A stretch of DNA of 64,000 nucleotides from Ulva prolifera (Eukaryota; Chlorophyta; Ulvophyceae; Ulvales; Ulvaceae): assembly GCA_023078555.1 (NCBI GenBank), contig CM041197.1:9544552-9608551 (forward strand), in the 5' to 3' direction. Shown here piece after piece: positions 10,001 through 21,100 of the stretch; position 1 is the first letter of the stretch; each line of letters opens with the position of its first letter. Position numbers and translations under genes: made by a program. The notes below the pieces were generated by a model. It was not told the origin of the DNA and ran no database searches. It saw nothing but the letters and a program-made list of their open reading frames with translations.

Positions 10001-11350
10001 GCACCGCCTGCGCCGCTGCCGGCGACGTGCTCAAGCTGTCGTGACTTGAGCATGCATTCGTCCGGCTCTGAGGGGCATCCATGGGAACACCGCTGCCGTT
10101 GGCGTGGGGAAGCTCCTTGAATTGTGCTTGATTCAATCGGGGATGTACGTGGGGTCATTGAAACCCTAGGTAATTCTATACTGATAGATACACAGGCGCT
10201 TGCACTAGGGAATCGTAAGCAGGAACGGTGGCCTCATGAGTAAGAGCGGGCGCACCTCCGGCATCGTCGCCACGAACTGTTCCAGGGACGCCGCCGCGCC
10301 AGGCTTCACGGCCGGGGGCGCGTCTGTGGCCACCTGGGCCACAGCGTGCGCAGCAGCGCCGGAGGGGAGGCCGCCGGGGCCGACGACGCTCGTTTCGGCG
10401 GCGAGGGTGCACATCATCACCAGCGCCTGCGCCGCCTTCGACGACCCCTCGCCCTGCACGCATACCCCCCATGCATATGCCGGAGAGTTGGATCGTGGAC
10501 AGCAAGGCATGTGGTTGGGCGTTCATGCATGTGCACTTGTGCGCCAAAAGGGGGGGGGAAGGGGGAGGGCACACCTCGAGCTGCACGGCCTGGTGCTTGA
10601 GGCGCTTGACAGCGCAGTACGACACCCGGCCGCCGGCGTCGGTGTAGCGCCGCCTCTCCACCTCCCCAAAGGCGCCCTCTGCATGCTCCGCGCTGTGAGA
10701 CGTATCTCACAGGTCCCCACCGAGTCGGCCCATGACTGCAGCCGCTCATCCCACCACTGCGGCGTGCCGCCAGGGCGCAGCCATACGTAGCTCACGCACA
10801 GCACCCATGGGTCACATATCTCGGGCTGTACGCTTAGGCACACAGCCACGGTAGATGTATCGTACATGCTGGGCCCTCCGTATGGGCCGTGGCAGATCTC
10901 ATCGGATCTATGCACGCGATCCGCCGGTTTCCAGCGAGGAGAGCATGCTCGCGCGTGGGCTGGCCGGATTTGTGGCGAATGAGCGGGATGTCGATCATCT
11001 GTCCACAGATGAATATAACGCCACATGGCCACATGCAAGTTCGTGAAGGGGAAGCAAAACGGAATTTGTATGTTTAGGCTGCCGGCTGAGTTCATCGTGA
11101 GCTAGCACATTCCGAATCTTGGCAAAACGGCTTTCGGAACCAGCATGACCGACGCACTCGCTTTGCGCACACGCACTCACTCGAGGCAGGAGACAGTAGG
11201 CACACCTCCCAGCGCCCCAGCATACTCTAGCTTATCGAAAGGCACGCCGGCGTCATCGTTCATGTCGCGGAGCGTGTGGAACTGCCGGACAACGTTCTGA
11301 GCTGTCACAGCCACCTTCGCGGCACGCCACTTTGCCGATGCGTCGGCCAT
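7008..11350 (-). CDS. Ser/Thr or TKL-like protein kinase with C-terminal CaaX box
   Basis: Eight exons (minus, 5' to 3'): 11350-11206, 10678-10575, 10453-10256, about 10115-9840, 9448-9196, 8413-8295, 7801-7628 and 7187-7008. All phases match and the product is 482 residues. Kinase hallmarks are present: glycine loop ALGEGAFGEV (residues 46-55), CAVKRL with Lys73, MAEIGLMRKLSHP with the alphaC Glu204, HRDLKAEN with Asp297, MDFG with Asp318, YMAPE ending at 355, and VDVFSLGVIMYEL. It should be an active enzyme. About 110 Ala/Gly/Ser-rich residues (roughly 84-195) are inserted between beta-3 and alphaC. The protein ends GSGLCCVIS; CVIS is a farnesylation-type CaaX motif with an extra Cys before it, so a membrane-anchored cytosolic kinase is inferred. 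The start of exon 4 is the least certain junction. No signal peptide or membrane span is seen. Confidence 0.85.
8050..8066. repeat. G17 run (C17 on the gene's sense strand)
   Basis: Mononucleotide tract in an intron of the CaaX kinase, between exons 6 and 7. Confidence 0.95.
9635..9651. repeat. G17 run (C17 on the gene's sense strand)
   Basis: Mononucleotide tract in the CaaX kinase intron between exons 4 and 5. Confidence 0.95.
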
Positions 11351-14300
11351 GGCTCGCCTTTCTCCCCAATTTGACTATTTTAGATGTGCTGTACGTACTG
11401 CCGGCAGGCAAGGCATGCAAATTCAGTCCACTCACACGCAGCTGCGGGTCTAATGCCGATGCGACGTTCGACAGCGACACAATCGCTTGCGCGGGAAGCT
11501 CGCGCGTATTACAGGGACAGTGACGCATATACATCATTTTTCCACGCTGATGAGGATGAAATACAGTGCCGTAGACGCGGTGACAAACGTCGCTCTAGGC
11601 AACAGTGCTCACGAGCGCGGTGTTGTGGCGACATGAGGCTCCGGCTCGTTACCACAAGTGTTGGTAATTATTCGATGGTGCCGCGCTAACTGCAATCAGC
11701 TCAACTGCATGCAGCAGTGCGGGCTGGATCGCCCATACTTGCAACCTCGCAACGCTGACAAACTATGATCTGCTAGATGTGATACTTTTTCTTCAGCACT
11801 CTGGCTTGAGGTTGTGCATGTGGCCAACAGCATCTCTATGCTGCTTCCACTGAACACTGCTGGAGCCGCCAGCAGGGTTGGACACCAGAAGACACACACA
11901 CCTGACCTCGTTGGGTGCCCGAAACGTTAGAGTCTGTACCCACCTAGGTCAGCATTGGTTTCTGTGCTCCTGCGCGGTGCTACAATTTTGTAAAGTAAAG
12001 TAAAGAAATTTTAGATGTTGTTTTGAGTGTGTGCCGCATACGGTCCTGTGGCAGCTACCGCATGCTGCGATCCACGCAGAAAGCCTACAGCCGCAGCCAG
12101 CCAGCGCCAGCACCGCCACAGCAGCAGTCCAGTCTCGTCACCCCCCCGGCCGCCGGGGATGCTGCAGCAACCCGCCTTGCCCGCTCACACCTGCACCTCG
12201 ATCGGCCCGGGACTCAGCTGCGGCAGACCTCGCCTAATCATGTATGTCCGCCCGGCCCTGCATCCATCATGCATGCAGCAGCAGCCCGACTCTGCATCCA
12301 TCATGCATGCAGCAGCAGCCCGGCTCTGCATCCATCATGCATGCAGCAGCAGCCCGACTCTGCGTCCATCATGCATGCAGCAGCAGCCCGGCTCTGCATC
12401 CATCATGCATGCAGCAGCAGCCCAACTCTGCCGCCTGCACTGGTCCCTCGACGCCGGCCATTTCTCGAGATAGTGCAGGCCGGCGTACGTGGATGATGGA
12501 TCAGTGGATATCGAGAGGTGTTACAAGGCTACAGGCAAAGAGGCGGGAAGCACCGCGAAACCAGCAAGCAGCACAGGAACACGCGCACCACCCCCGTCCA
12601 GCGCACCCACGCCACATTCGCAAACTTCGAGAGGTGCAGCTGTGAATGGCGTGCCTGCGCGACTCATAGGTCACAGCATCTCGGGCCACTGTATGGAGCG
12701 CCACCACGCCACAACATTTCGGGCTCCATGTTCCCAACAGCCCCACCGAGCATGCAGGCACTTCTGGTGCACAGAAATGCACGAGGTCGCCCCATGCGGC
12801 CACCCGCACCCCCGCGCTAGCTCTTCCGACTCTATGAACTCATGCGTCGGGATCCGATGCGCATGCCCGCCTAGAGGCTCAGAGCCCAGAGCGTCCTGCC
12901 GCATATGCATGCGAGACCACGCTCGTAACCTGTCTCGCAGCAGGCCTTGGATCCGCAGCTGCAGCTGCAGCCCTGTGTGTGCGGGGGCAAGACTCGCAGG
13001 TGGCGATGTGCGGGGGCAAGGACTCGCAGCATGAGCCGGGCAATCCGGGGCATTTGATCCGGCATGCACTGGGGGCAGCTGCTTAACGCTGCCACACACA
13101 CAGCCTGTGGTTCTGTGTGCGCCGTCGAATTCTGGGCACGTGGTGAGGTCTGTGTGTGTTGCGTGGGTGTCTGGGCTTGTACTTGATCTGCTTGCTTCAC
13201 TCGCGGTGCTGCCCGCTTCTTTCGCGGTGCTGCCCGCCTCGCCGCATTTATCCTTGTAATTACTTAATTAATTTGAATTACAATTAATTAATTGTAATTG
13301 ACACACTCACGGCCTCGCATGGCGTTGGGCGGCAGGCGGCTCGCCCCTATGCACTCTGCACTAGCCATGCACAGGTGATTCCCCGGGCAGGCAGTGCACG
13401 TAGCGGGATTGCGGGCCGGGGTGGAGTGCCTGATCTTGACCTGGTGGCACATCAGCAGGGCTGCACAAAGTCAGGCTGCTGAGGACTTGCAGGGCGCAGA
13501 CGTATGGCGGCCGAATGAAAGGTGCAAAAGCTCGCCTGAAAACTGATCAACTCGATTTCATTGAAGGTTGTGGCCTCGGCGGCGCACCAGCGTGCTAGCG
13601 TTCGAGTGTAGCCGGAGATTGTGGCCGCAGCCCAGTGCCACATGGCGAGGCCTGAGCCAAGCCTGCGGTGGCAAAGCTGTGGTATCGGATGGGGCAGTGC
13701 GGCAGCGGCTGCACCCCTGGTCCAGCGCCGCAGCACTGCGATCTGGCTGATCTGCCATGCCAGCATGCAGCTGCGCAGAGCAACTAGTGCGAGGTTGTTA
13801 GCTGCTGTGTCACTGCATGTGTCTCAGTCCACCAAACAAACTTGCCCAGCTGTTGTTTTGCAAGCTCGTGCTGTGTGGGGGCCGGAACAGCAGTGATGAG
13901 AGGCGGAAGTAGTGCGGCGCCCAGGATGGGCTGGCTGGTTCATTGCTCGCTAGCCTGTGTCGGTCGATGGTATCTGCGTCCTCACTGCCGGTAATCAACA
14001 GATGCACGATGGCAGCATGTTTCACGTACGTTTCAATCATTCGATATGTGCAGCTTCGTGGGGCAGAAAGTGAATGCTTGCGGCAACCTGCACCTTCTGA
14101 ATACATCCCAATTGACTTTGACGGTAGTTCGCTTGGTCACGATCGCTACGCACACGGCTGCCACTGGAGCGCGGGCTGACTGTGTACGGCATGTCTTGCA
14201 GTTGAGGTAATGCTGAATGCATCCGTGGCGCACGGGTGTGGCAGCAGAGGCAAGCGTCGCGAGAGCCATGGCCACACGCAGCCCTCAGGCGGACTCGGCG

Positions 14301-14515
14301 TGTGTCTTCCACGGTGACTGCGGCAGCTCACGTGCGCGCGTCTCACGATCACGAACGCGGGCCAGTGGGCAGCATACAATGTTATATAGCTGTCCTGAAC
14401 GCAGCCGCGGGCACGATTCTGTGTGTTTGAGCGCTGTCGCGTATACGTCACAGCGAGCTGCTGCCGCGCGAATGGTGACACAGGTCCTTTTGCCGGTATA
14501 CGAAGCAGATCGAGT
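11351..14515. other. intergenic between divergent genes
   Basis: Upstream region of both the CaaX kinase (minus) and the mitochondrial carrier (plus). It contains a 34-bp tandem array (12260-12429), a small direct duplication around 12976-13027 (gtgcgggggcaag), and an AT-rich inverted repeat at about 13254-13303 (taattaattgtaatt). Reading frames here lack recognisable motifs. Confidence 0.4.
12260..12429. repeat. 34-bp minisatellite, five copies
   Basis: Five head-to-tail units that begin gcatccatcatgcatg and end cagcagcagcccgactct or cagcagcagcccggctct. The variant base alternates A, G, A, G between successive units, which suggests duplication in pairs. Since 34 is not a multiple of 3, every frame cycles through the same Met-Gln/Ala/His peptides. 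I treat these as non-coding. Confidence 0.9.
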
Positions 14516-16515
14516 ATGGAGCAGAATATTTCATTTTCTGAACGATTGGTCGCTGCCGGGGGAGCGTCTGTTGTAGCCGCGGTTGTCACGAATCCTCTAG
14601 AGGTCCTGAAGGTGCGGTGGCGCATGATTGAGCTGATTTTCGACCTTCCTCTCGTGAAGCTGTCGCTACAAGTAGCTGTGATGTGCACTGCAGACTCGCC
14701 TTCAAACACAAGCTGCCGTCAGTAGTTCGAGTTGTCCGCATGCGCGATGGCAGCACGCAAGGTGTGGTGAAATTCAATGCCATGGCTTACGCTGACAACG
14801 CGTGATGTTATAAAATCATTGCTTATGTCAAAGCTCATCGTCATGCCATGGCACAGGTCAGAAGCCGCAGGCGCCTCGCAAGCTCTGAGGCAGGCCAGCG
14901 GAGAGCCACCACTACTCCTGCGCTCAAAACCGAGGCAGGCAACCATGGGGTCGATCTTCCGTGATTTAGTGCGGCAGGTGAGCTTCAAGGGCTGTAGAGC
15001 CTTTCAATTGATCTGCTGCCCCACTGGTCTGTGCACACAAATGCACACTCTTCCTGCACCACACAATTCTTCACAGAATGATCAATGCTATCGAGGCAGC
15101 AGCTCATGCAATCAGTCCAAATGCTTTTGCCTTCATTTCTCGCCGTTGTCTGTTTATTTTGAACTGGACTGCGATTTCGGGCTTGTTCAGCTGGCCAGGC
15201 AACACCACATGAACGCTTACAGATTACCGCAAGCACAGGATTCACGACCATCACTACCACTCCACACTCAGACGCATCTCTCAGTGTCGCACAATCAGCA
15301 ACGATACTTTCGCCCATCCCAGCGCCTAATCTTCCTAGGCGCTCCTGCAGGAAGGCGTTCTGGCGTTGTGGAAAGGCATCAGACCAGCTCTGCTAGCTGC
15401 CGTCCCGACCGTCGGAATATACATGCCACTCTACGACATCTTCCGGGACCGGCTGGAACCCTCACTAGGCTCCACAGGCGCTCCTCTGCTCGCATCCACC
15501 TCAGCCCGAGCCATCGCTGTCTTCACAGTGGCGCCTCTCGAGGTGCTCCGAACGCAGCGCATGTCCCAGCGCACCTCCGCAGGTGTCCCCAGGATCGTGC
15601 CGCCGGCGGGAGGGTGCTGCATAGAGGTCGTGCAGGCGGATGTGGTGCAGGTGTCCAGTCCGTCAATGTGGCTACGGGGGCTCCCAGCGACGGTGTGCTC
15701 CCTCCTCCCACCCGGCGCCTCAGTAGCACCTTCTGCACGCATCGTGCTGCTGCTCTGAGGCACGCGAGCGTGTTGCATGGGAGCCTTGATCAATCCCCGT
15801 TGCAGGACTTGCGGCGTAGCCGCAGGCGAATCGGGAGTGCTGCTCTACTCATCGACGGTGGAGTGGCCTTGTGTGGTGGACATGCAGCCGTGCCGCATCA
15901 CCGCTGAGGCGCCAGCTCCAGTTAGTCAGAGCCGCATTGCGAGGCAGCGCGGCAACGCGCCCAGTGCATGATTGTCCATGCACGCATGCATACTTCCAGC
16001 GTGGACACCGGCTGCAGTGGCTGTACACAGATGTGCGCATGCAAGCAAACGTACAGTGTTGCAACGGGGCATGTGTCATGCAGCTGCTACGGGACATCCC
16101 GTTCACGGCGATATTCTGGACTCTCACAGAGACGATCCGCGGGCCGCTGCTGCGCAGCGCCGCGCAGCGTGGCCCACCCGGCAACCCGGCCGCCGGGAGC
16201 GCCCCGGCCGCGGCGGAGCTCACCCTGAGCTCTTGGCAGCTGATCGAGGCCAATTCGCTCGCTGCGGGGGTGTCTGGGTCGGTCGCCGCTGCAGCGACGA
16301 CGCCGTTCGACGTCATCAAGACGCAGCAGCAGGTTGTCCGGGGCGGGCCGGGGCAGACGCTGCTGGAGACAGCGCGGCGCATTGTGGCCCAGAGTGGCTA
16401 CCGGGGGCTCTGGGCGGGGCTGGTGCCGCGGAGTGTGCGGGCGTTCCCCTCTGGGGCAATGGTCGTCACTACGTACGAGCTGCTGAAGCAGCACTTCGCT
16501 GCGAGGAGGGGGTGA
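14516..16515 (+). CDS. SLC25A39-like: mitochondrial carrier, SLC25A39/40 (MTM1) type
   Basis: Four exons, 14516-14616, 14857-14977, 15351-15692 and 16084-16515, with matching phases; product 331 residues. All three carrier repeats show the signature P-x-[DE]-x-x-[KR]: NPLEVLK near residues 26-32, APLEVLR in exon 3 and TPFDVIK in exon 4. Family-type features around them include EGVLALWKGIRP, LLRDIPFTAIFW and YRGLWAGLVPRSVRAFPSGA. The LLRD-PF-A-W and PFDV-KT motifs are characteristic of SLC25A39/SLC25A40 and yeast Mtm1, inner-membrane carriers linked to mitochondrial glutathione import and to manganese/iron handling. Substrate assignment rests on the family, not on this sequence. The length is slightly below the roughly 360 residues of the human proteins because of a shorter N-terminus. 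The exon 1 donor is either gtggcg (used here) or gtgcgg five bases earlier. Confidence 0.88.
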
Positions 16516-18126
16516 GGGGCGACGCAGGCGGGTGCTGCCGAGCGATCGCTGTCAGCAGAGCTGAGGATGGCTCTCATGATGCGGTTTTCAAATGGTCGAC
16601 GTGCCCCTCTCGAATAAGCCCAAGGCGTGCGTGGCTGGGATGCAGTGCCTGTGCGGTCGTGCCCTGTGGCTGTGGAATGAAGCGCAGTCGAGCTGCTATG
16701 AGTGTGATGAGAACGTGCGCATGTTGGAGGAGAGGTGCTGCTGGAGGCCTGGGTTCTGACGGTGAGTTGTTGTTCACCGCGGTGGTGCTCTGGTAGGCTC
16801 GAGTGTGGATTGGACTGGTGGTATTACTTGATCGGTGCAGCCTGAGCCAGTGATGCGGTGGAGTGACTCTGGAATGCGAGGTGAAACTGGGGGTGGGTCA
16901 CTTCGCTAGTTTGGCAATGGCCCACACTGGAGACTGTGCTGCAGTGGGCAGGTGCTGTAGCGGGATGCCTTCACTCGCCTGATGTTGAATGGGCTTGAGA
17001 ATAGATAGAATAATGAAGCATGTGACTCGACGAGTTTGGAGGATGGGTGTAGCTCAACACGGGCTGTTGTTTTCAGGGGCTGGTGGACAGACTCTCGTCC
17101 AAACTCCGTGAATGCTGTCATCCCCCCTGGGACCCGGGACCACACCATGGCAGCCACCGCAGTAAGATGTGCTGCAAACAGCTGTCATGCGTGTGCCACA
17201 TGCGTCGCCACCTCTCGCCGCCGAGGTGCTGTCGACGTGGAGCTGATGGTTGTGTCCTTGCACAGCGTTCGTGTGTTGAGCTCCGACAGAACTTGTAATC
17301 ATAATGTTGCAGAGCTGCTCTCGGTTGCAGTATGTAAAAGACGATGTGCCGCGTTGCACGCACTTCTTGGTTTGGCGTTCTTATTCGACATGCACAGCAG
17401 GCTGATGCTCCCCGACGTTGACGCATGCACAAACTGCCCTCGTCTCGGCGCTGGCACAGCATCACTTCGTCACCTGAGTTGTGGCATCTACTTTGAGCAG
17501 CACTGCCACAGGTAGGCCTTTGAATTACTCTGGGGTTTAGCCGAGAAAGTGTGTGCCGATCGTGCTGGGTTAAGTGGATCACTGACGTATACATTGAATG
17601 GCGAGCCCCGAGCAATGTAGGTGACGTATTATACATATTCGCGTACCTACCTGTCTCGCAGCTAGCTTGATTCTGCCTCCAGATGCAACCTAGGATGTCG
17701 AATCGCTGCATTACTGGCAGAGACAGAGGTGTGCACACATCGCCAGCTCAAACGTCGTCTCCCGGAAGACTCGAGAAAGAGGCGCCAGTGTAATTCTCGT
17801 TGCAGGCCGGTTTCAGTTGACGCGGCATCTCGACACCTGCAGCTGGTGCGCCCTCTCTCGCCCAACGTCCCGCGATCCACAGCGCTCCGTGCCACACGCG
17901 AGCTGCACAGCTGTGTTTTTCTGACCATCGTAGTGTTCCATGCGTCTGCAGAGCCTGCATCCGGAGGTGAGGCGCGGCGACGGCACGTTCTCTGCAGCGT
18001 GTACATGTTGCTGCAAGCGCCCAGGAATGGTCAGTGATCGCACTTGAACCTCCTGAGATGAAAGACGTGCTATGAGCACAGCGCAATAACTGGCAGCGCC
18101 TTCCGCGTGAACTCGGACTCGGCTCG
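16516..18126. other. intergenic, no supported gene
   Basis: Between the carrier and the receptor kinase, both on the plus strand. Frames in this stretch are short and motif-free. The longer minus-strand frames at 17118-18389 have Cys/His/Arg-rich, non-protein-like composition. The last few hundred bases before 18127 should be the receptor kinase promoter. Confidence 0.4.
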
Positions 18127-21100
18127 ATGCGAGTGCTCCTGTTGCTGCTTGCTGCAACTGTGTCCAGCGCCCAGTACACAGATGTGACCACAGGCCAAGA
18201 GCTGTACCAGGCAGTGCAGCGCGGAGCACCCCACATCCGTATCACAAAACACCTAGACACGCGGTTCACGATCCTTGATGGAAACTGCACCTCGCTGACG
18301 TCTGACTGCGACCGATCAGAACTCGTTGCAGTGATCGTCTCCCCACAGACCAAGTCCATACGGGTATGCCTCTCGTGCTCGCCGCTCACAGCACTGCTTC
18401 ATCCGCACATGCACTGTCACCATCGTTGTTTCCATGCAGGGCAGCTGCAATGGATCGTACGAGGAGGAGATCGAGCAGCACGATCAACCACCGCTCGTCC
18501 CCGAACTTGCGCCGGTCTCCCCAGGCCAGTGCCTCCTGTACACCGACAAAGTCATGTTTGCGCTGGCAGGCAACTGGACGCACGAGCTGTGGCTCGACAA
18601 CCTCTTCATCCGCACCCACCGCCTCCCCAACGACCAGAAAACGGCGACCCAGACCGTCGCTGTCAGTGCCGGGACTCTGTGGCTCAGCAACCTGACCCTC
18701 CAAAGCGATGAAGGGCCGGCACAAGCGCTGCTGGGCTTCTCCTCATCACGCATCCACGCAGAAGGTGCTGCGCCTCTGCCCTACCTCCGCCCCCTGGTGC
18801 ACCTGCGCCACTTCGCACCGCGCGACACCTGGCCACACGCAGCTTCAGCGTCGCAGGGTGCTCGTGCACACGCATGGGTCGCTTCCTGCATCTTTCAGGG
18901 CGCTCAGCTTACAATCAGAACCAGAGCAATCAATTGCTCCCGTTGATCGGGCCCAGTGAACCCCCCCCTGTTGCGAGTGCTGCCCCACCTGCGGGGCAGC
19001 TAGTGTGTGCGAGACGAAGCAGCGTTCCTCGGCTTCAACCCTCCACAGACGAACGGGTTCAATTATTTTGTTCGTTTCGATTTCGTTTGTGGCTCGCAAA
19101 TGGGCCCCCCTTGTGGCGGCCTCCGCCTGACAGGGCCCCCTACCTGCAGATTGTGACCCGGCAAATCATGTGGCCGGTCTGTGTGACCGTGGGGCTGCGG
19201 ACGCCAGTCTCACCTCTGGCGCGCATGCCTCGCCTCGCTGCTTCGGTGGCTTGGAAAGACTGCGCACTCACAATGATTCTCCCCAATCACCTCCGACGTC
19301 CTCTGGGTCCCTATGAGGCCCCATCTGGGGCTATGTGGGAGCGCCCAGAGATGCGCCGCACCGGCTGCTCTCCGCCGCAGGGGACGCGCCAGCCCCGGTG
19401 TTGAACAAATCACACTGCCCACGCGCCTTGTTGGGACAATCTCCCAATCCAGATGAAATTTCAATGATTCAGGCATGATTGAATGCGTGCAGACATCACG
19501 ATCCGGGACTTCCGCCACATAGTCGCCCCTGCGGCGAGCGCCGTGGACAACACGACGCTGCATTTCGAGCGGTGCGCGTTCATAAACAATACCGCGACCG
19601 AAGATCCAGGCGCGGTCACGCTGTCGAGCCGCTCGCGCATCGCCCCCGCGAGCGCGGCCGCCCTCCGGGACTGCTCCTTCCTCCGCAACTCCCCGGCCGC
19701 GCTGCCGGTGCTGTCGCTCATGCGGCCGGCCTCCGGAACCTTCTACAGCGACGAGCCGCGGCCGGTGCTCGACCTGAGCGACAAAAACGTGGCGCCCGTC
19801 AACACGACGCCGCTCGCGCAGGCGCCGCTCGGCGGTGTCGGTGTGTTTGCGGAGGGGGCCGCGGCATCGCCACGGTTCGACGCGCTGCGGCGGGTGCGTC
19901 TCCCTGTCCCCTATCGCACGCCGCCTGGTGCCTGTCCTACGCTGCACGCCGTCCCACATGCGTGCACTTGATCTCCACATGCCGCGGCACAGCCGCCGTC
20001 GCGCGCCGGCAGCGTGAGGGATCGCAGCGCAGCGTATGATACGGCGCGGCCGTCAGTGCTGGCAAGGCGGGGAAGGGTGCGGCGATGTGTTGGTGCCTAT
20101 TTGCAACGGTTTGTGAGGTCGCTGGCGGCATCAGGGCCGTGCAGGCATCGTATGTACTCGCGTCGACGTGCGGCTGTTGCTGCCGCCGTGGCCGGCGTCA
20201 GGGGGGTGTTTATTCATTTTTGTTTTTACACATGCATGTAATGAATGTGAGATGGGGTCTCAATAGGGTGTGACACCGCCGACACGGAATCGATGGTGCG
20301 ATGCAGGAGGCCCTTGGCCTGCCGCCCGCACCATTCCCGCCGCCGCCGATTCCACCACCTCCTGCCACCCCGACCCCAGCCGCAGCCCCAGCCGCCACCC
20401 CAGCAGCCGCCGCCTTAACGCGGCCGCCACAACTGCGTCCAGCGGCCCCGCCGCCTCGTCCCGCATCCCAGGAGGGCGCAGTGGAGGGGGAGGAGGGGGA
20501 GTCCGGGGAAGGCGCGGGCCGCGGGGCGGTCATTGCTGCGGCTCTCGGAGGTGCCACAGTCGTCCTGCTGCTGGGGATTGTGGCATGGCTGGTGATGAGA
20601 GCCCGGCGGGGGCGGCGGGAGAGCGCACAGAAGGACTCAGCCTTTCCCGCCATGAAAAGCGGCACCGAGTCCGCACACATGGCCTACCATCCCCAGGTAC
20701 CCCCTACGCCACGCTGCGCTGTGCTGTGCCACGCATCATGCTGCACCTGCGAGTTGTTCCGCAGCCGCACGGACGGCCACATCGGCGCCTGATGCTGCAG
20801 TGGGTCAGGCAAGCACGGCCGTTCGTCTGTGCCGCCGCCCAGTGTATCTGGCCGGGCCTGGCTGGTTGTGCCGTCAGGGCCGCAGCGGCGCAGAGGCGGA
20901 CGGTGCCGGGCTGCTGCCCAGCGGCTCCCTCACTGCAGCGCCTCTTCAACATCGGTCCCCATCTACGGCAGTCATGCCGCGTACATGCACGTGCCAAGCG
21001 CCCAGCGCAGCCTCCTGGGAGCGCTCATGCGACTACGCGGCCCCTCACACGCTACCTCTGACTAACATGTCAGTGATTAGTCTTCATTGCACATCACCAT

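Noticed and set aside
12023-12645. Overlapping frames over the 34-bp array
   Set aside because: The 34-bp unit shifts frame each copy, so frames are open by composition, not by coding.
17118-18389. Minus-strand frames opposite the start of the receptor kinase
   Set aside because: No motifs. The plus-strand signal peptide and spliced chain explain the coding signal.
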